This document shows positions 1 to 10,980 of a stretch of DNA of 64,000 nucleotides, piece after piece. Made by a program: the position numbers and the translations under genes. The DNA lies in assembly GCA_036937835.1 (NCBI GenBank), contig CM072873.1, forward strand, positions 10,726,501-10,790,500. The letters are read 5' to 3'. Under the pieces are notes generated by a model, which had not been told where the DNA came from, searched no databases, and saw only the letters and a list, made by a program, of their open reading frames with translations. This DNA comes from Pampus argenteus (taxonomy: Eukaryota; Chordata; Actinopteri; Scombriformes; Stromateidae). The stretch's first letter is position 1. Each line of letters begins with the position of its first letter.

Positions 1-506
1 AGCGCTGATGTATGATCCTCTAATGAGCTGACCAATTGGCTGCTGATGGAGATGAGGAATATGTTCACCACACACACAAACACACACACAACCTCTCTCT
101 CTCTCTCTCTCTCTCTCTGTGCGTCCCCGGTGTGTGATCCATTGTGTGTGTGCTGAGTGAGTTGGTGAAGGTTCGGTCCTAAACACTGCAGTCAATAGAT
201 CAGACGGAGCTGAAGTTTGACTCCAAACACTCGGCGGGATCAGCCAGAGGTCGACGCCTCCCCGCTCTGAACTTTACACCACCAACAATATAACCACAGA
301 AGAAGAAGAAGAAGAGCAATTACAAACAGACAGACAACTGTGTCTCATTTAGATCTGCTGATTAAAGTTCATCTGTAAATATTAAGACCGATCCATCAGC
401 GACAGGGTTCAGGATCTGTCTGACAACTACAACACACGTGTTGAGGGAAAATCTCATGTACAACACTGAACATGCACATCATGCTACGGAAAATACTGCT
501 CTCAGC
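1..506. other. Left-edge non-coding sequence
   Basis: No coding signal is seen. The first 60 bases (CTAATGAG and CCAATTGGC motifs) have mixed composition like the candidate conserved blocks further in and may be the end of one cut by the window edge. A compound CA/CT tract and a short GAA run near 300-316 are the only repeats. Confidence 0.4.
68..119. repeat. Compound (CA)n/(CT)n microsatellite
   Basis: An interrupted CA run is followed directly by about 13 CT units. It is a plain dinucleotide microsatellite with no gene around it. Confidence 0.9.
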
Positions 507-941
507 CAGTGGTGGAAGATGTATTCAGATCCAGATTCAGATTATGTGTAAAATTCATGAAAATAAAAGCGCACAAGTATTATTATCTAAATTTGCTCAA
601 TTCATTAAAACTAAAAGTACTAATTTTGCAGATATTCAGTTATATATATATACATATATAAAATCAATATTTTTGATACTTCAGAAGTTTTCTGTAACAT
701 GACAAGGATCCACAACTACACACAGAAATTACAACCCAAAAGTTTTGGAACTACTGGTTTAATCTTTAGTCATTTTTATTTTTATTTTTTGTTATTTCAT
801 GTAAAATTTTGATGTGAAAAGTGTTGTGTAGAAAGTACAATATTTCTTTCTGAAATGTAGTGGAGCATCAAATGTAAATACTCAAGTAAAGTACAAATAC
901 CTCAAAATTGGACGAGTACAGTACTTGAATTGATGTACGCA
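507..941. mobile_element. Non-autonomous DNA transposon remnant, CAGTGGTGGAA-ended family
   Basis: It begins CAGTGGTGGAAGAT and its right part carries GAAAGTACAATATTTC, GAAATGTAGTGGAG and AAATACTCAAGTAAAGTACAA. The same phrases recur at 58509-59045 and partly at 19555-20095. This family, whose consensus end resembles CAGTGGTGGAAAGTAAC, is scattered through percomorph genomes. It carries no transposase. I leave the superfamily open. Confidence 0.65.
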
Positions 942-1910
942 GCTTCAGAATAAAATCAGTTTGTGTCGTCTGGAAGCACCAAAGTGTAAATCTGAATTTA
1001 CACACAGACAGAAGTCACATGAATACATTAACACTGTGTCACCCTGCCCCCAAGGGTGTGTGTCAGTGTGTTTCCCTCTGATATTTACCCACATTTAAAT
1101 ACTGAAACCAACACTCACACATGAGTTCATGTGCATGAATAAGCTTGTGAAATTGTAAAACCATGCATATATACACTGATGTATGTCCGTGTAAATGAAC
1201 ACATGCGAACAACACACACACACACACACACACACACACGAACATGCTGCATGTGATTATAGGCTGGATATGCAGATTGTGCAGTTTAACGACAGACGAG
1301 CCTCAGAGGGAACCTGTCCTGCCTCCGTTTCCCATAATCCCTCTGGAATCTGTCAGGAAACACATATGGAGGAGGATGGTGAGATAAGTGAGGGGAAAGG
1401 TTTGCTTCCTTGTTTTCTTTCATACATACTTTGTTTAACTTTGTTAGAATAATGAAGGTTTCATCTTCTGATAGAAGCTGCTGTAGTGGAAGTGAGAAGT
1501 CCAAGAATATAGAAAGTAAACTCCAGGAACGCACATTTTTTTCAGAAAGACTGAAAAAAGAAACGCTGAGTAAGAGATTGTGCTAAGTGGCTTTCAAAGT
1601 TTAGAAAGTTTAGAAATTCTAAAATGCTTCTGACTAAAACTGTGTCACTGTGGAAATGCTTGAGGAGTGATTTCTTGCTCTGAGAAGTTCGATGAATGCG
1701 AGCCTGCAGGTGTCAGGGTGAGAAATCTGAGGAGATTCATTCCTCTGGAAAACTCTTCATCCTTCATGGTGCTTTCTCATCATCTTTCTTTACCTCCTCA
1801 CCGCCAAACAAAGCAGACAAAACACACACTCAGTCACAGAGAGCTGCTGAACAAGGTAGAAAGACATTCACAGGGAAAAAGAAAGGTGAAGGGGGGGACT
1901 TTTAGCCAGG
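942..1910. other. Non-coding, nothing recognised apart from one CA tract
   Basis: Mixed unique-looking DNA. Open frames here run through the CA tract or lack any domain-like composition. No splice-bounded exon pattern is evident. Confidence 0.4.
1211..1239. repeat. (CA)n microsatellite
   Basis: About 14 uninterrupted CA units. Confidence 0.9.
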
Positions 1911-1923
1911 AGGTCAAAGGTCA
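1911..1923 (+). promoter_or_regulatory. DR1 nuclear-receptor-like site
   Basis: AGGTCAAAGGTCA is the exact direct-repeat-1 half-site pair bound by HNF4, COUP-TF and RXR heterodimers. It is the first of five near-identical copies in the window (7334, 15261, 24777, 53711). Occupancy cannot be judged from sequence. Confidence 0.4.
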
Positions 1924-2046
1924 GGGGCCCTTAAACCAACACTTTGGCCTTCTAAAGCTCACAGCAATTACCTCTCAGACACACACACAAGCTCTGAGAG
2001 GGAGAATAGACTCAATTCAACAGCAGCACCAATTAATGGTGGTGGA

Positions 2047-2172
2047 AATGGCTGAAAGGGAGAGAAAGAGAGAGAGGCCATGGACACAATCATGGTCACT
2101 TATTGAGGGGCCCTAGACCCCTCACTTGGAGAGATAGAGAGAGAGAGATAGAGAGAAAGAGAGAGAGAGAAG
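2047..2172. repeat. GA-rich low-complexity tract
   Basis: Purine-rich sequence on the plus strand with long GA and GATA-like runs, densest at 2128-2172. Confidence 0.8.
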
Positions 2173-2199
2173 GAGCAGTAGAAGGAGGAGGACAAATTA

Positions 2200-2420
2200 A
2201 GAGTGCAAATTAACTCTTTTTTTCTCGTCTTTCTCCGTCAGAGCGAGTCGGTGTCTTTTCAGACGGATAATGAGGCCGTCTTTACGCCGCACAATGCTAC
2301 ACATCCATGCTATATGACACGCTCGTCTCACCTTTGCTGCGCTAACTGTCAGTAATTGGCTGCTTTGCATAGAGGCGGCTGGTGCACGTGAAAGGAGACA
2401 GCTGGTTATTTTAACACAAC
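2200..2420. promoter_or_regulatory. Candidate conserved non-coding element
   Basis: A repeat-free block of mixed composition with ATAATGAGGC, GTAATTGGCTGC and a CACGTG E-box (GTGCACGTGAAAGG). It differs sharply from the GA-rich DNA before it. This profile is typical of fish developmental enhancers, but conservation was not tested. Confidence 0.35.
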
Positions 2421-2904
2421 AGGAATGCTGCCGGATTCTTCAGGATGTTTGTCAAACAGACAGAGTGAGACATCAGGGCAACAACAGATCATTGTCCTGA
2501 TTTCACTTTAAAAAGATAATTTTTAATTTGTTTACATGTTGATAGTTTTCTACGTCAGTTTTTTAGATTGATTCTCGTCTATATAAACACTGGTTTCACT
2601 TCATTTCTGTTAAAATCAACTTGCAAAAAACTTTACAGCCAACATTAATCCTGAACTGACTAACACAAACTCTAACACGATTTCACAACAATTTAAAGGT
2701 TTTCAGTTAAAAAAAATAAGAGGAAGAGGAGATTCAGATCTTAAAACTACATTTTGGGGTGGAGAGCCAGAAATGACTTCATAATGCAGGATATATACAA
2801 GAAATACACATATACGAATGTTTGTATGAGTAGTCTTCGAATCATTGTTTGGTTAGTGACCAAACTACAGAGCTTGATAACTCTTCTGGTTACATGCTTT
2901 CTAC
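2421..2904. other. AT-rich non-coding, nothing recognised
   Basis: AT-rich unique-looking DNA with no repeat family or coding frame I can name. Confidence 0.4.
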
Positions 2905-3110
2905 CTCAGTTTCCATCCAAATTTAATTCAAAATTTTAGAAGAATATCTAGAAAATCAAGTAGATAAACAGTAGGTGGTGCTAATTCTCCAGTCAGTGCC
3001 ATTAAACCACTGCAGAAGAAGAGGACGCGGCGAGATGACGTCATTAAATGAGTGGCAGTCAAAACTCAAAACGCGTAGAAAACATGATGGAAACATGACA
3101 TTTCTTTTTG
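2905..3110 (+). mobile_element. Interspersed repeat copy, paired with an inverted copy near 57.5 kb
   Basis: AGATAAACAGTAGGTGGTGC, CTCCAGTCAGTGCCATTAAA and GCAGAAGAAG reappear in the same order on the opposite strand at 57425-57590. Similarity continues through GACGTCATTAAA and CAGTCAAAACTCAAA. The match is about 85 percent by eye over the best 60 bp, so both are old copies of one dispersed fish repeat, probably a non-autonomous element. Confidence 0.6.
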
Positions 3111-3303
3111 TTTTGTGTACAGTCTCCTCATCGCTCCACACAGATCTGATGTCTTCAGCTCTTAAGTCACATGCTTCATGTACATCATCATTTATTCACC
3201 AAGTCTGTTTACATTTGCTTTTAACCTGACAACTACTTTTACACCTCAGACAACAGGAAACACTTTTTTGAGATGTTTTTTTTTTTTTTTTGACTCATGC
3301 ATG

Positions 3304-3319
3304 CACTTGCATGCAAGTG
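3304..3319. other. 16-bp perfect palindrome
   Basis: CACTTGCATGCAAGTG reads identically on both strands and contains two inverted CAAGTG (NKX2-type) half sites. It lies just after a 16-T run. Confidence 0.6.
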
Positions 3320-3631
3320 AAAATATGATTGAAAACAGGTGGATGGGTATCCATTTACAGTAGCTTGACAAGTAGCCCCACAAACACTGTAGTTGACTTT
3401 GTTGGCAAAAATAAACAAAACGAAAACAGATTCATCCATCTATCAGTAAAACATGAGTGAAATAAACACCAATTAAAAACATATTAAACAGGTGAGCAAC
3501 AAGCAGATAGCATTTGATGCTAACTCTTGTTGAAGCAACCGTCATTGCCACTGGAGACAACCTCCACCTGAAGTGGCTCAGTAGTACTTCAAGCAGTAGT
3601 ACTGTTCTGTGTATTCTACAAAGGACTCCTG

Positions 3632-3770
3632 AGTGTGTGTGTGTGTGTGTGCGTGCGCGTGTGTGTTTGTATGTGTGTGCATCTTAATCCCTGTATCTGT
3701 TTTACATGCCTCTTTCGTTGCTTCTGTGTTTTTATAAACTGTGTGTATCTGTGTGTGTGTGTGTGTGTCG
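3632..3770. repeat. Two GT microsatellites
   Basis: GT/GC-mixed run at 3632-3668 and a second GT run at 3738-3770, separated by about 70 unique bases. Confidence 0.85.
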
Positions 3771-3884
3771 GTGATGTGTTTGCATACAGCAGTCTGTCTG
3801 TGTCCAAACTGTGACTGATAAAGTTAACTGGCTCTGACACTCCCCTCAAACACCACCTGATGTTTTTTTGTTTTTTTTTTGGAC

Positions 3885-4040
3885 CTGCATCTCAAGATTC
3901 AAGTGTCAAGTCATTCAAGACATTTTGAAGTCAATTCTCAAGTTAAGTATGAACTCTACACCACAGGTTCATCGAGTCATTCGAGTCACGTCGAGAATGA
4001 CTCAAGACGTACTTGGACTTGCTCCAGAAGACTTTTAAAC
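3885..4040. repeat. Degenerate TCAAGTCA/CGAGTCA motif field
   Basis: Irregularly spaced copies of TCAAGTCAT, TCGAGTCAT, CGAGTCACG and GACTCAAG fill about 150 bp. It looks like a decayed short-unit tandem repeat. Confidence 0.45.
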
Positions 4041-4370
4041 TTTAGTTTAAAGAAAAATTACATTCACTGTTCTCTCTGTCTTCACTGTGGTACAAAGCAA
4101 AAAAATATAATCCCGTGTTGAATATTAACCTTCAGACTCCTGACTGCTGCTGAAGCTTTAATCATCTGTTTTTGTTCGTCTCCTGTTTTGGCGATAAGCA
4201 CTGGCCGCTCTTCAAGGTACACAGAGTTTAGCGACACTAATCCTCAGCACCTGGCTGTGCTGACGCCAACATGACCTGAGACACACAAACACCTGAAGGT
4301 TCACTCCAAGGAGACAAGCTGAACCGGGCCAAAACATACAGACAGAGCCGAACTAGGACAAATTGAAAGT

Positions 4371-4469
4371 TTTGGACTGTTGTAGTTTATTTGGAAAGGT
4401 GTAGTTTATTTGGACAGGTGTAGTTTCTTTTGGACTGTTGTAGTTTTATTTAGGCAAGTGTAGTTTCTC
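4371..4469. repeat. Minisatellite, five units of about 20 bp
   Basis: Five consecutive units begin at 4371, 4391, 4410, 4430 and 4450. Each has TTTGGAC.G followed by GTGTAGTTT or TTGTAGTTT, with 19-20 bp per unit and a few substitutions between units. Confidence 0.8.
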
Positions 4470-4603
4470 TGTGTCTAAGTAGCAGCAGAAGAAGAAGTCT
4501 GACATTTGGAGCAGAAGATTGATCAGCAGCTACCTCATCTCATGTTTCTGACAGGAAGAGAGACGGATGGAGAAAACTTTCCCACCAAACTGCTGTTTAC
4601 AGA

Positions 4604-4640
4604 GTAGGGGGTCTGGGGGGAGGTTGGGGGGGGAAGGTGG
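4604..4640 (+). other. G-rich run, quadruplex-capable
   Basis: Runs of five, six and eight G plus shorter ones occur within 37 bases, fitting the usual G-quadruplex pattern on the plus strand. Confidence 0.5.
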
Positions 4641-5604
4641 AGAAGAGGTGAGAGTAGCTGGAGGAATCATCTGAAGATAAATGCAGGTTAAACACTTTTT
4701 CATGGGCATAAAACACTAATTTTTATCTCTGCTGCAAAACATTTCAAGTAAGGTGACTATGCATATGACTTATCCTGTGGAGTTTCTGTGTTATATTTAC
4801 CTTCAGTGTTAACCTTGTGTTGAATTCTTGAGGACTAACAAACACGTTAAATGCATTTCACTCTTCATAAAACAAAGCTGATTATTGTTTTTATGTATTT
4901 TGCATGCGTACTTCATTAACATCTATATTATGAGCATATTATGAGCCAGCAGTCTTGTTCTTCTCTGCATTTCTTGGCACCTGTAGATCATTAAAATAGT
5001 GTGAAACCATTAGCAGGACTGTGTATTGTGTATTTTGTCCTCTATCACTTAGCAGGGATTCATCATCAGTGTTAAAACAACGCAGCAAGCTGCAGGTGGA
5101 GTACATTAATGTTTATCAGAGCCCAAAACACTGCACAGAGGGTCATAATGTATAGAGTGATTATTTGGAAAGTTATAATTGATTGAAGTGGCTATAATAA
5201 ATGTATTTTTACAGTCTGAGCTGTCAGTGTGTAATGTGCGTGGGTCGTAGTGATGAACCGAGAGAGAATTATCAGTGACTCTGCAGCTCCCCTCAGCTTT
5301 ACAGAGCTTTATCAAGTTTCAGCTCATTGTTTAGCTGTCCGGCTGAAACTTTACTGTTTTGGTGCACTCTCGGTGCTCTCATAGCGTCGCTTTTAGCTGC
5401 AGCAGGCAGCCGTTTTCAGAGAAAAAGCTCTAAAAACCCACTGTGCACTACTACTAATGGAAAACATACATAGTTTTCTGTAGAAAAGGTGGTGAACATA
5501 GTGGAGCAATTAACAACTAAAGAGCCAGATATTTCCCCAGTTGATAGAGAGTGAATATTGGAAAACTGGATTGTTAAGGAGACAAATATGAGGATGGTGG
5601 TAAT
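4641..5604. other. Non-coding, nothing recognised
   Basis: Mostly AT-rich. TAATTA-type words are present, but there is no compact block I would call conserved. A short CA tract follows at 5605-5621. Confidence 0.35.
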
Positions 5605-5665
5605 GCACACACACACACACATACCTATGGACTCACATATAAGACAGTGATGAGTGTGTTTTAGC

Positions 5666-5753
5666 TTGGAGGGAGGGAGGGAGGAGAGGTGAAGGGGGGA
5701 AAGTAACTTTAGCTGTTAATGATGGGGGTGGGGAGGAGGGTGGTGGGGGGGGA
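5666..5753 (+). other. G-rich segment with two quadruplex-capable runs
   Basis: GGAGGGAGGGAGGGAGG near 5668 and a second G-run cluster at 5721-5753 lie on the same strand. Confidence 0.5.
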
Positions 5754-5844
5754 CAAATGACTTGAAGAGAGAGAGAGAAGGAACGTAAGACGATCCAGGT
5801 TGGACTCACCCTTAAAAGCAACAGCACCTATTGTCCCTGCAGGC

Positions 5845-5871
5845 TGTGTCTGTGTGTGTGTGTGTGTGTGT
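5845..5871. repeat. (GT)n microsatellite
   Basis: GT dinucleotide run of about 12 units. Confidence 0.85.
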
Positions 5872-5985
5872 TGACAGGATGGCAGGTTGTTATGAATCAT
5901 CTCCTCCTCCTTCTTCTTTTCTTCCTCCTCCTCTTTGGCCCCTGAGGGCAACATTAGCTTTAGAGCGAGCTGTCATGTTCAAGAG

Positions 5986-7115
5986 AGGAGCGCTTGTTTT
6001 GTTGTACCCAAAGAAAGGAAACACTGTGAAAACATACACATGTACTTAGAGCCGCAAAGTATGTAAACAAGCCATTCGGGGATGACAGGTACACACACGG
6101 CGGGAACCATGAAGGAGCGCTTGATTTTTCAGAAACACACACACACACACACATACACACACTCACACACAGGTAAATTAGAGGGAGGAGGTATGTCAAT
6201 AGACACAGAAAAATCATGGGAGTGCTTGTTTTGTTGTGGCCAGAGAAGGAACAACACACACATGTACTTAGTGCAGTGAAATATGTAAACAGACGGGCTG
6301 AGGTTGAGTTTCAGAGGAGTTTGTGTAACTGGAGAATGAGTGCGTCATCAAACCTTCGCTGGAACTTCCTCAATGCTTCACAGAAAACTCTCCACAGATC
6401 AGATCAAGTGTGTGTGAATAAAAGATGAAATGAACGTCTGAAGCTGCTGTCTGTTAAAGGAAAGACTCCAAGTCTAATTATCTGTCCAACACTTTGGTCC
6501 ACCATTAGTGAATAAATGATCCAAATTCCCTGATGCCGGCTTCTCAAATGTGAATATTCTCTGGTTTCTATGATAGGAAACTGAAAATCTTTGAGTTGTG
6601 AGTGATAACATATATCTTGCCCTGACCTGGAACACCTTGGGACCCCCCCAGGAGGAGCTGGAAGACGTTGCTGGGGTGATGGATATCTGGGTTACCTGTC
6701 AGTCTAATGCCATCGCAACCCGGTTCTAGATGAGCAGTGGAGAAATGGATGGATGGGCATGAATTTTATATATTTGTTTTGCATAATTGTTTCTCCCCAT
6801 ATAACAGTGTCTTTGCTTATGTATGTTGTTATCAATGATTTGTGTTATGTGTTTTCTGTTATTTATTTTCTCATTTAAGATTAAAAAGAAAAGAAAAAAA
6901 AATCTACTTTTTCCATCTTTGACTTTTATCAAAAAGTCAAAAAACATTTGATTTGCTTAAATGAATCCTGAGTAGAGAGAGCTTGTTTTGTTTTTGTTTA
7001 AAAAGAGAAAACACAAGTTCAGTACTGAGGGCACACAAAATAGACACACATGCAAACAAAGACCACGTATTTAGTTGTTTTGTTGTCCTGAGAGATAGGA
7101 AACACAGTATAAACA
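5986..7115. repeat. Degenerate dispersed duplication, GCTTGTTTTGTTGT units
   Basis: GCGCTTGTTTTGTTG followed by a GAAAGGAAACAC-like stretch and ATGTACTTAG..ATATGTAAAC occurs near 5990 and again near 6221. Weaker copies occur near 6980 and 7072 (GTTGTTTTGTTGTCC then GGAAACAC). The units are about 230 bp apart at first, so this looks like an old tandem duplication later invaded by a LINE tail and CA tracts (6135-6170). Confidence 0.5.
6620..6757 (+). mobile_element. Truncated LINE 3' end, Rex1/CR1-like
   Basis: GGAGGAGCTGGAAGACGTTG, GATATCTGGGTTACC, GCAACCCGG and a terminal GGATGGATGGG follow the order of the 3' end of the fish Rex1/CR1-like LINE clade, which ends in short ATGG-type repeats. 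Only about 140 bp remain, with none of the reverse transcriptase. The 5' truncation is usual for such insertions. Confidence 0.65.
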
Positions 7116-7142
7116 ACACCAAACAGAAAGAAAACTGATAGC

Positions 7143-7172
7143 ATACACAAACACACACACACACACACACAT
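7143..7172. repeat. (CA)n microsatellite
   Basis: CA run with one early interruption. Confidence 0.85.
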
Positions 7173-7333
7173 ACAAAGTTGAAGAACAATAGCTCTGATT
7201 AATTTCTCAGATTTCATGACCGTGTGTCATCGCAGCGTCAGAGGCGTCAGACTGAAAAAAAAGAAGCACTGCTGTTGTGAAACATTACAGCGCCAAGCAG
7301 TGAAACAAACACACCCTCACTGTGAGAAGACAG

Positions 7334-7346
7334 AGGTCAAAGGTCA
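7334..7346 (+). promoter_or_regulatory. DR1 nuclear-receptor-like site
   Basis: AGGTCAAAGGTCA, identical to the copy at 1911, in the flank of a polypurine stretch. Confidence 0.4.
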
Positions 7347-7354
7347 ACTGTCAG

Positions 7355-7525
7355 ATGAGGGAAAATAGGAAAAGGATATGTGGAAGAGTGAGAGAAATGA
7401 AAAGAAAGAATGAAGTGTGGAGAGAGAGGAGGAAAGGAGGATAAAATAATGGAAGAGAAGAAGAATGAATGGAGAGAAATGGTGGAAGGAAAAGGGAGAT
7501 AAAAGGGTGATGGAAAGGAAAGACA
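7355..7525 (+). repeat. Polypurine low-complexity tract
   Basis: About 170 bp of G and A with few pyrimidines on the plus strand. Open frames on the minus strand are Ser/Leu/Phe-rich shadows of this composition. Confidence 0.75.
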
Positions 7526-7738
7526 TTAACTAAACTTTTAGTCGCCGACCTCCCCCACAATATAATTTCTAAATTTTCTAAATTCATAATCAAGTTTAGC
7601 TGATTGGATTTTGAATTTAAGGATCCCCTTTAGTGATTTGTCACATGAGGAAACTCTTTGTGTTGTTTGTGACGTTCTTGAGTTCAAGAACAGATTGTGG
7701 CATCAATTTGGAGAATTTAAAGGATGTTAACTCCAAGT

Positions 7739-7769
7739 ACACACACACACACACACACACACACGCACG

Positions 7770-7859
<90 letters not shown>
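7739..7859. repeat. Long (CA)n microsatellite with a CG interruption
   Basis: About 120 bp, the longest dinucleotide tract in the window, with three GCAC interruptions near 7765-7777. Frames across it encode only Thr-His or Val-Cys repeats. Confidence 0.95.
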
Positions 7860-7861
<2 letters not shown>

Positions 7862-7953
7862 GCTGTAGTGTTGTGGTCTGTCTTTCTGCCAACTATGTGT
7901 GTAGTCTCTCTGTCAGGACATACCTGTCTCAAACTGATAAAGACTCTACACTC

Positions 7954-7955
<2 letters not shown>

Positions 7956-7989
<34 letters not shown>
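7956..7989. repeat. (GT)n microsatellite
   Basis: GT run about 96 bases after the long CA tract, so the two are mutually complementary. Confidence 0.9.
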
Positions 7990-8070
7990 TGACAGGTCCT
8001 TGTTTCAGGTGAGTTACTTTCCCAACGAGACGAAGAAGAGGAAGATGTTTTCTCTTTATGAATGAGGGCT

Positions 8071-8100
8071 TTGTGTGTATATGTGTGTGTGTGTGTGTGC
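8071..8100. repeat. (GT)n microsatellite
   Basis: GT run with one AT interruption. Confidence 0.85.
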
Positions 8101-9557
8101 CAGTGAACAGATATGTGTTGACTGTGAGGTTCTTCCTCATCTGAAACATTATCACCCTGCTGCATTCAGGTGCTACATTCATGACTTTGACATGTCTTAT
8201 GTAAACTTTAGTAACACTCCTGACATTTCAATAAACGCAGGTGTGACAGCTGAAAAACAAATCTTACAATTTTGGGGAAACAAACATATTGGAGAAGATT
8301 TATTTTTAAAACTTAATTTGACAGATTTCTAACTTTGTTTTGTCTTGTGAACAAGACACACACTTCTCAGGAACTCAGGACATCATCATCTGCAACCGTA
8401 GAAAAACTAAAGATTTACAAGGTTTCTTACAACAGATATTTACTGGCATCGTTCTTTTCATGTTCATTTCATGTATCAGAAGATGAGGAGACATTTGTGA
8501 CATTTCCCACACAAAATGTTTTATTATTATTATTATTATAAAAACTTGAATGTGTTCACAAAGACTTTCAGAGTAGCCCACACATGTTTTTCTAGAGTGA
8601 TCTCATATACATATATGATAATGTGGAGATGTATAAATAGGCTGAGTAGCAAAATGTAAATATTATAAAACACTATTTGTTTAGGTTGATAATAACTATA
8701 TTGATTGTATGACTTTTTATATGTCTACACAGTAATCTGAAAAATGACAAAAAAACGCAGTTCTAAACAAATAAAAGTTATGTTTACATTCACTGTTACA
8801 CTCAACCGAAACTCACTATGTGTGTCGTTGCCATCTATAAATGAATTCATTCGCTTCATCATAAAACATGTGCAAAACACATCTTCTCTTTCTTGTTAGA
8901 TTGTTGTCGCGTTTTGTGATTGGTAGGACTATGTATTGCGCACGTGTTGTCATACAAGTGCACACAAAACGGGGACTCACTCAAAAAACTGCTCCATATC
9001 ACCTTCCTCCAGTCCTTTAAACATCATCCTCCTGAATCTGAAAATATTCTCCTGAAAATATATATCTGTACATCTATAGGATGAAGCAGAAAGGCTAACT
9101 GACTCATGCTACACCTGGTGGACGTTGTTTAACCTGAACTGATGGGATGTTTCTTCGTTAGTGATGACAGTGAGCTGTCCATCAACAAAACAAGCAGATA
9201 GCTTCTCTTTTCTACATTTCCTCCTCCTCCTCCTGCTCCTGGTTGCTGTTTTTGCTGTGATCACAGAGCAGACATGCCCTCCCTCCGCTGCCGATGAAAA
9301 CAACTCTTTGACTCAAACCAACGACGCGAAATCAACAAGCAAATCAAACAAACCTTCAGCACACAGGCGGCCTATTGTCTCGCTGTCAGCCAGGAGGAGC
9401 AGGAGAAGAAGACGAGAAGGGCAGCCGGAAAAGGTATTCCGATGGTTTCTGGGCAGTAACAGGTTGACAATAACTCAAATACTCTTTAGGCTTTTCTACA
9501 GAAAAGGAAAAAAAGGAGTGGAGGAAGTGGAAGAAAATAATGTGTGTATGCATGTTG
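8101..9557. other. Non-coding; one weak open frame, nothing firm
   Basis: Contains an ATT triplet run (8520-8541) and AT-rich DNA. An open frame starting at 9161 (plus strand) has a Leu-rich start, partly caused by a CTC triplet run, and a basic stretch. It then runs into an AT microsatellite. I do not call it a gene; see findings. Confidence 0.35.
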
Positions 9558-9558
9558 C

Positions 9559-9592
<34 letters not shown>

Positions 9593-9603
9593 ATATATAT
9601 ATA
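9558..9603. repeat. (AT)n/(GTAT)n microsatellite
   Basis: About 45 bp of alternating AT with two GTAT interruptions. Confidence 0.9.
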
Positions 9604-9758
9604 CCACCACCCGTATCATCTGACACACATCTGTTTTCCCTCCCAGGTCTTTAGGTTAAAAAAAAGTTCACCAGGCCAATGAGCAACAAAAGAAGAAGCT
9701 CAAAGCTGAACAAGACAACACCGACCCCATTTTCTACCTGCCACACCCCCCCATCTCT

Positions 9759-9760
<2 letters not shown>

Positions 9761-9798
<38 letters not shown>
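9761..9798. repeat. (CA)n microsatellite
   Basis: About 19 CA units. Confidence 0.9.
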
Positions 9799-9800
<2 letters not shown>

Positions 9801-9913
9801 TTTCTGTGAATGCTGGCTGGCTCCCAGAGAGGTGAGAGAAATGCTATTAGCACCCTGAGCGTAATTACTGCAACTCAGGTGACATCTTACACCGGCTAGA
9901 AATAAAGAGAAAG

Positions 9914-9917
<4 letters not shown>

Positions 9918-9956
<39 letters not shown>
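9918..9956. repeat. (GT)n microsatellite
   Basis: About 17 GT units, 120 bases after a CA tract. Confidence 0.9.
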
Positions 9957-10097
9957 CGGCTGTCATGTTTGTCTGAAGTTGCCTCACAGGGGAGAAAAGT
10001 TAGACAACAAAGGAGATGGAGGGTAAATTTGAGGGAGGAGAAGAAATGAGCCGACATGTCGACTTTCTGAAGGCCTGAACCTGATCCATCCCAGCAG

Positions 10098-10134
10098 GTG
10101 TGTGTGTGTGTGTGTGTGTTTGTGTGTGTGTGTG
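10098..10134. repeat. (GT)n microsatellite
   Basis: GT run with one TT interruption. Confidence 0.85.
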
Positions 10135-10774
10135 CATTCAAGAAGTGGAATTTGCAATGATAAGCATGGGCATGTAGGTGCACACTAGTTTAAGATATAA
10201 GTGTTTTTGCCTGTGTGCAGGTGAGTTTCAGTGTTAAAGTTTTAGCATGGAGTTCACCTGTTTCTGCCTGTGTATATAAACTATGAGCATAGCTAGCAAC
10301 TTGAACAGCAAAGCATTTTGAATTCATTAAGCTCTGATTTGCTCATCAAACTGACTTTCTTCTCCACAACAACACCAGCCAAGGCTCGTGGGTAATGTAG
10401 TATTCTTAGCTGTCTGCCAAAATGATGGACAAAATGTAATTTTTCAGAAACAAAGTTTAAATAATGTAAACTGTTGTCAGGATATAAACCTGCAGGATTG
10501 TTACGTTACGAATGAGTGTGCCAAGGAAGTGTGCAGATACAAGGAATGTGTCTTGCTCCACTCTATTCTTAACACGGACAACATGGAAAATGTGAAAACA
10601 CTCAACAACCACTCAACATGTAATATGCTAAAGTGTTAGCATGTAGCTGGTGGGGACACGTGGATGATTTAGACGGTCTCGTCACTTCAATAGGAAGTTA
10701 ACTACATGTGTCTCTGAGTCTGTCTCACTGTGTCCACCTGTATTATACATGAACGTCAGGAACAATTAATACAA

Positions 10775-10775
<1 letters not shown>
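10135..10775. other. Non-coding, nothing recognised
   Basis: Contains short GTTAGCATG-type words common in fish DNA, but no clear repeat boundary or coding frame. Confidence 0.35.

Positions 10776-10806
<31 letters not shown>
10776..10806. repeat. (GT)n microsatellite
   Basis: About 15 GT units. The complementary CA tract starts only 60 bases later. Confidence 0.9.
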
Positions 10807-10808
<2 letters not shown>

Positions 10809-10864
10809 TCAGGTATCATGTGGTGTGTGAATGCTTGTGTGTGATCTCAATGTCACCCCTTCCT

Positions 10865-10866
<2 letters not shown>

Positions 10867-10899
<33 letters not shown>

Positions 10900-10909
10900 C
10901 CACACACAG
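10867..10909. repeat. (CA)n microsatellite
   Basis: CA run with one ATACC interruption. With 10776-10806 it could form a long foldback. Confidence 0.9.
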
Positions 10910-10980
10910 TCAGTCTAAACAGTGACTGATGGCTCTCTGTAATGAATGTAAAGGTAGTATTGTTCATTTTGGCAGTGTTC

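Noticed and set aside
1667..2116. 149-codon plus-strand frame
   Set aside because: Low-complexity basic/Gln/His-rich product running into a GA-rich tract; no domain and no splice context.
7633..8065. Frames encoding long Thr-His or Val-Cys repeats
   Set aside because: Read-through of the CA/GT microsatellites, present in both strands and several frames.
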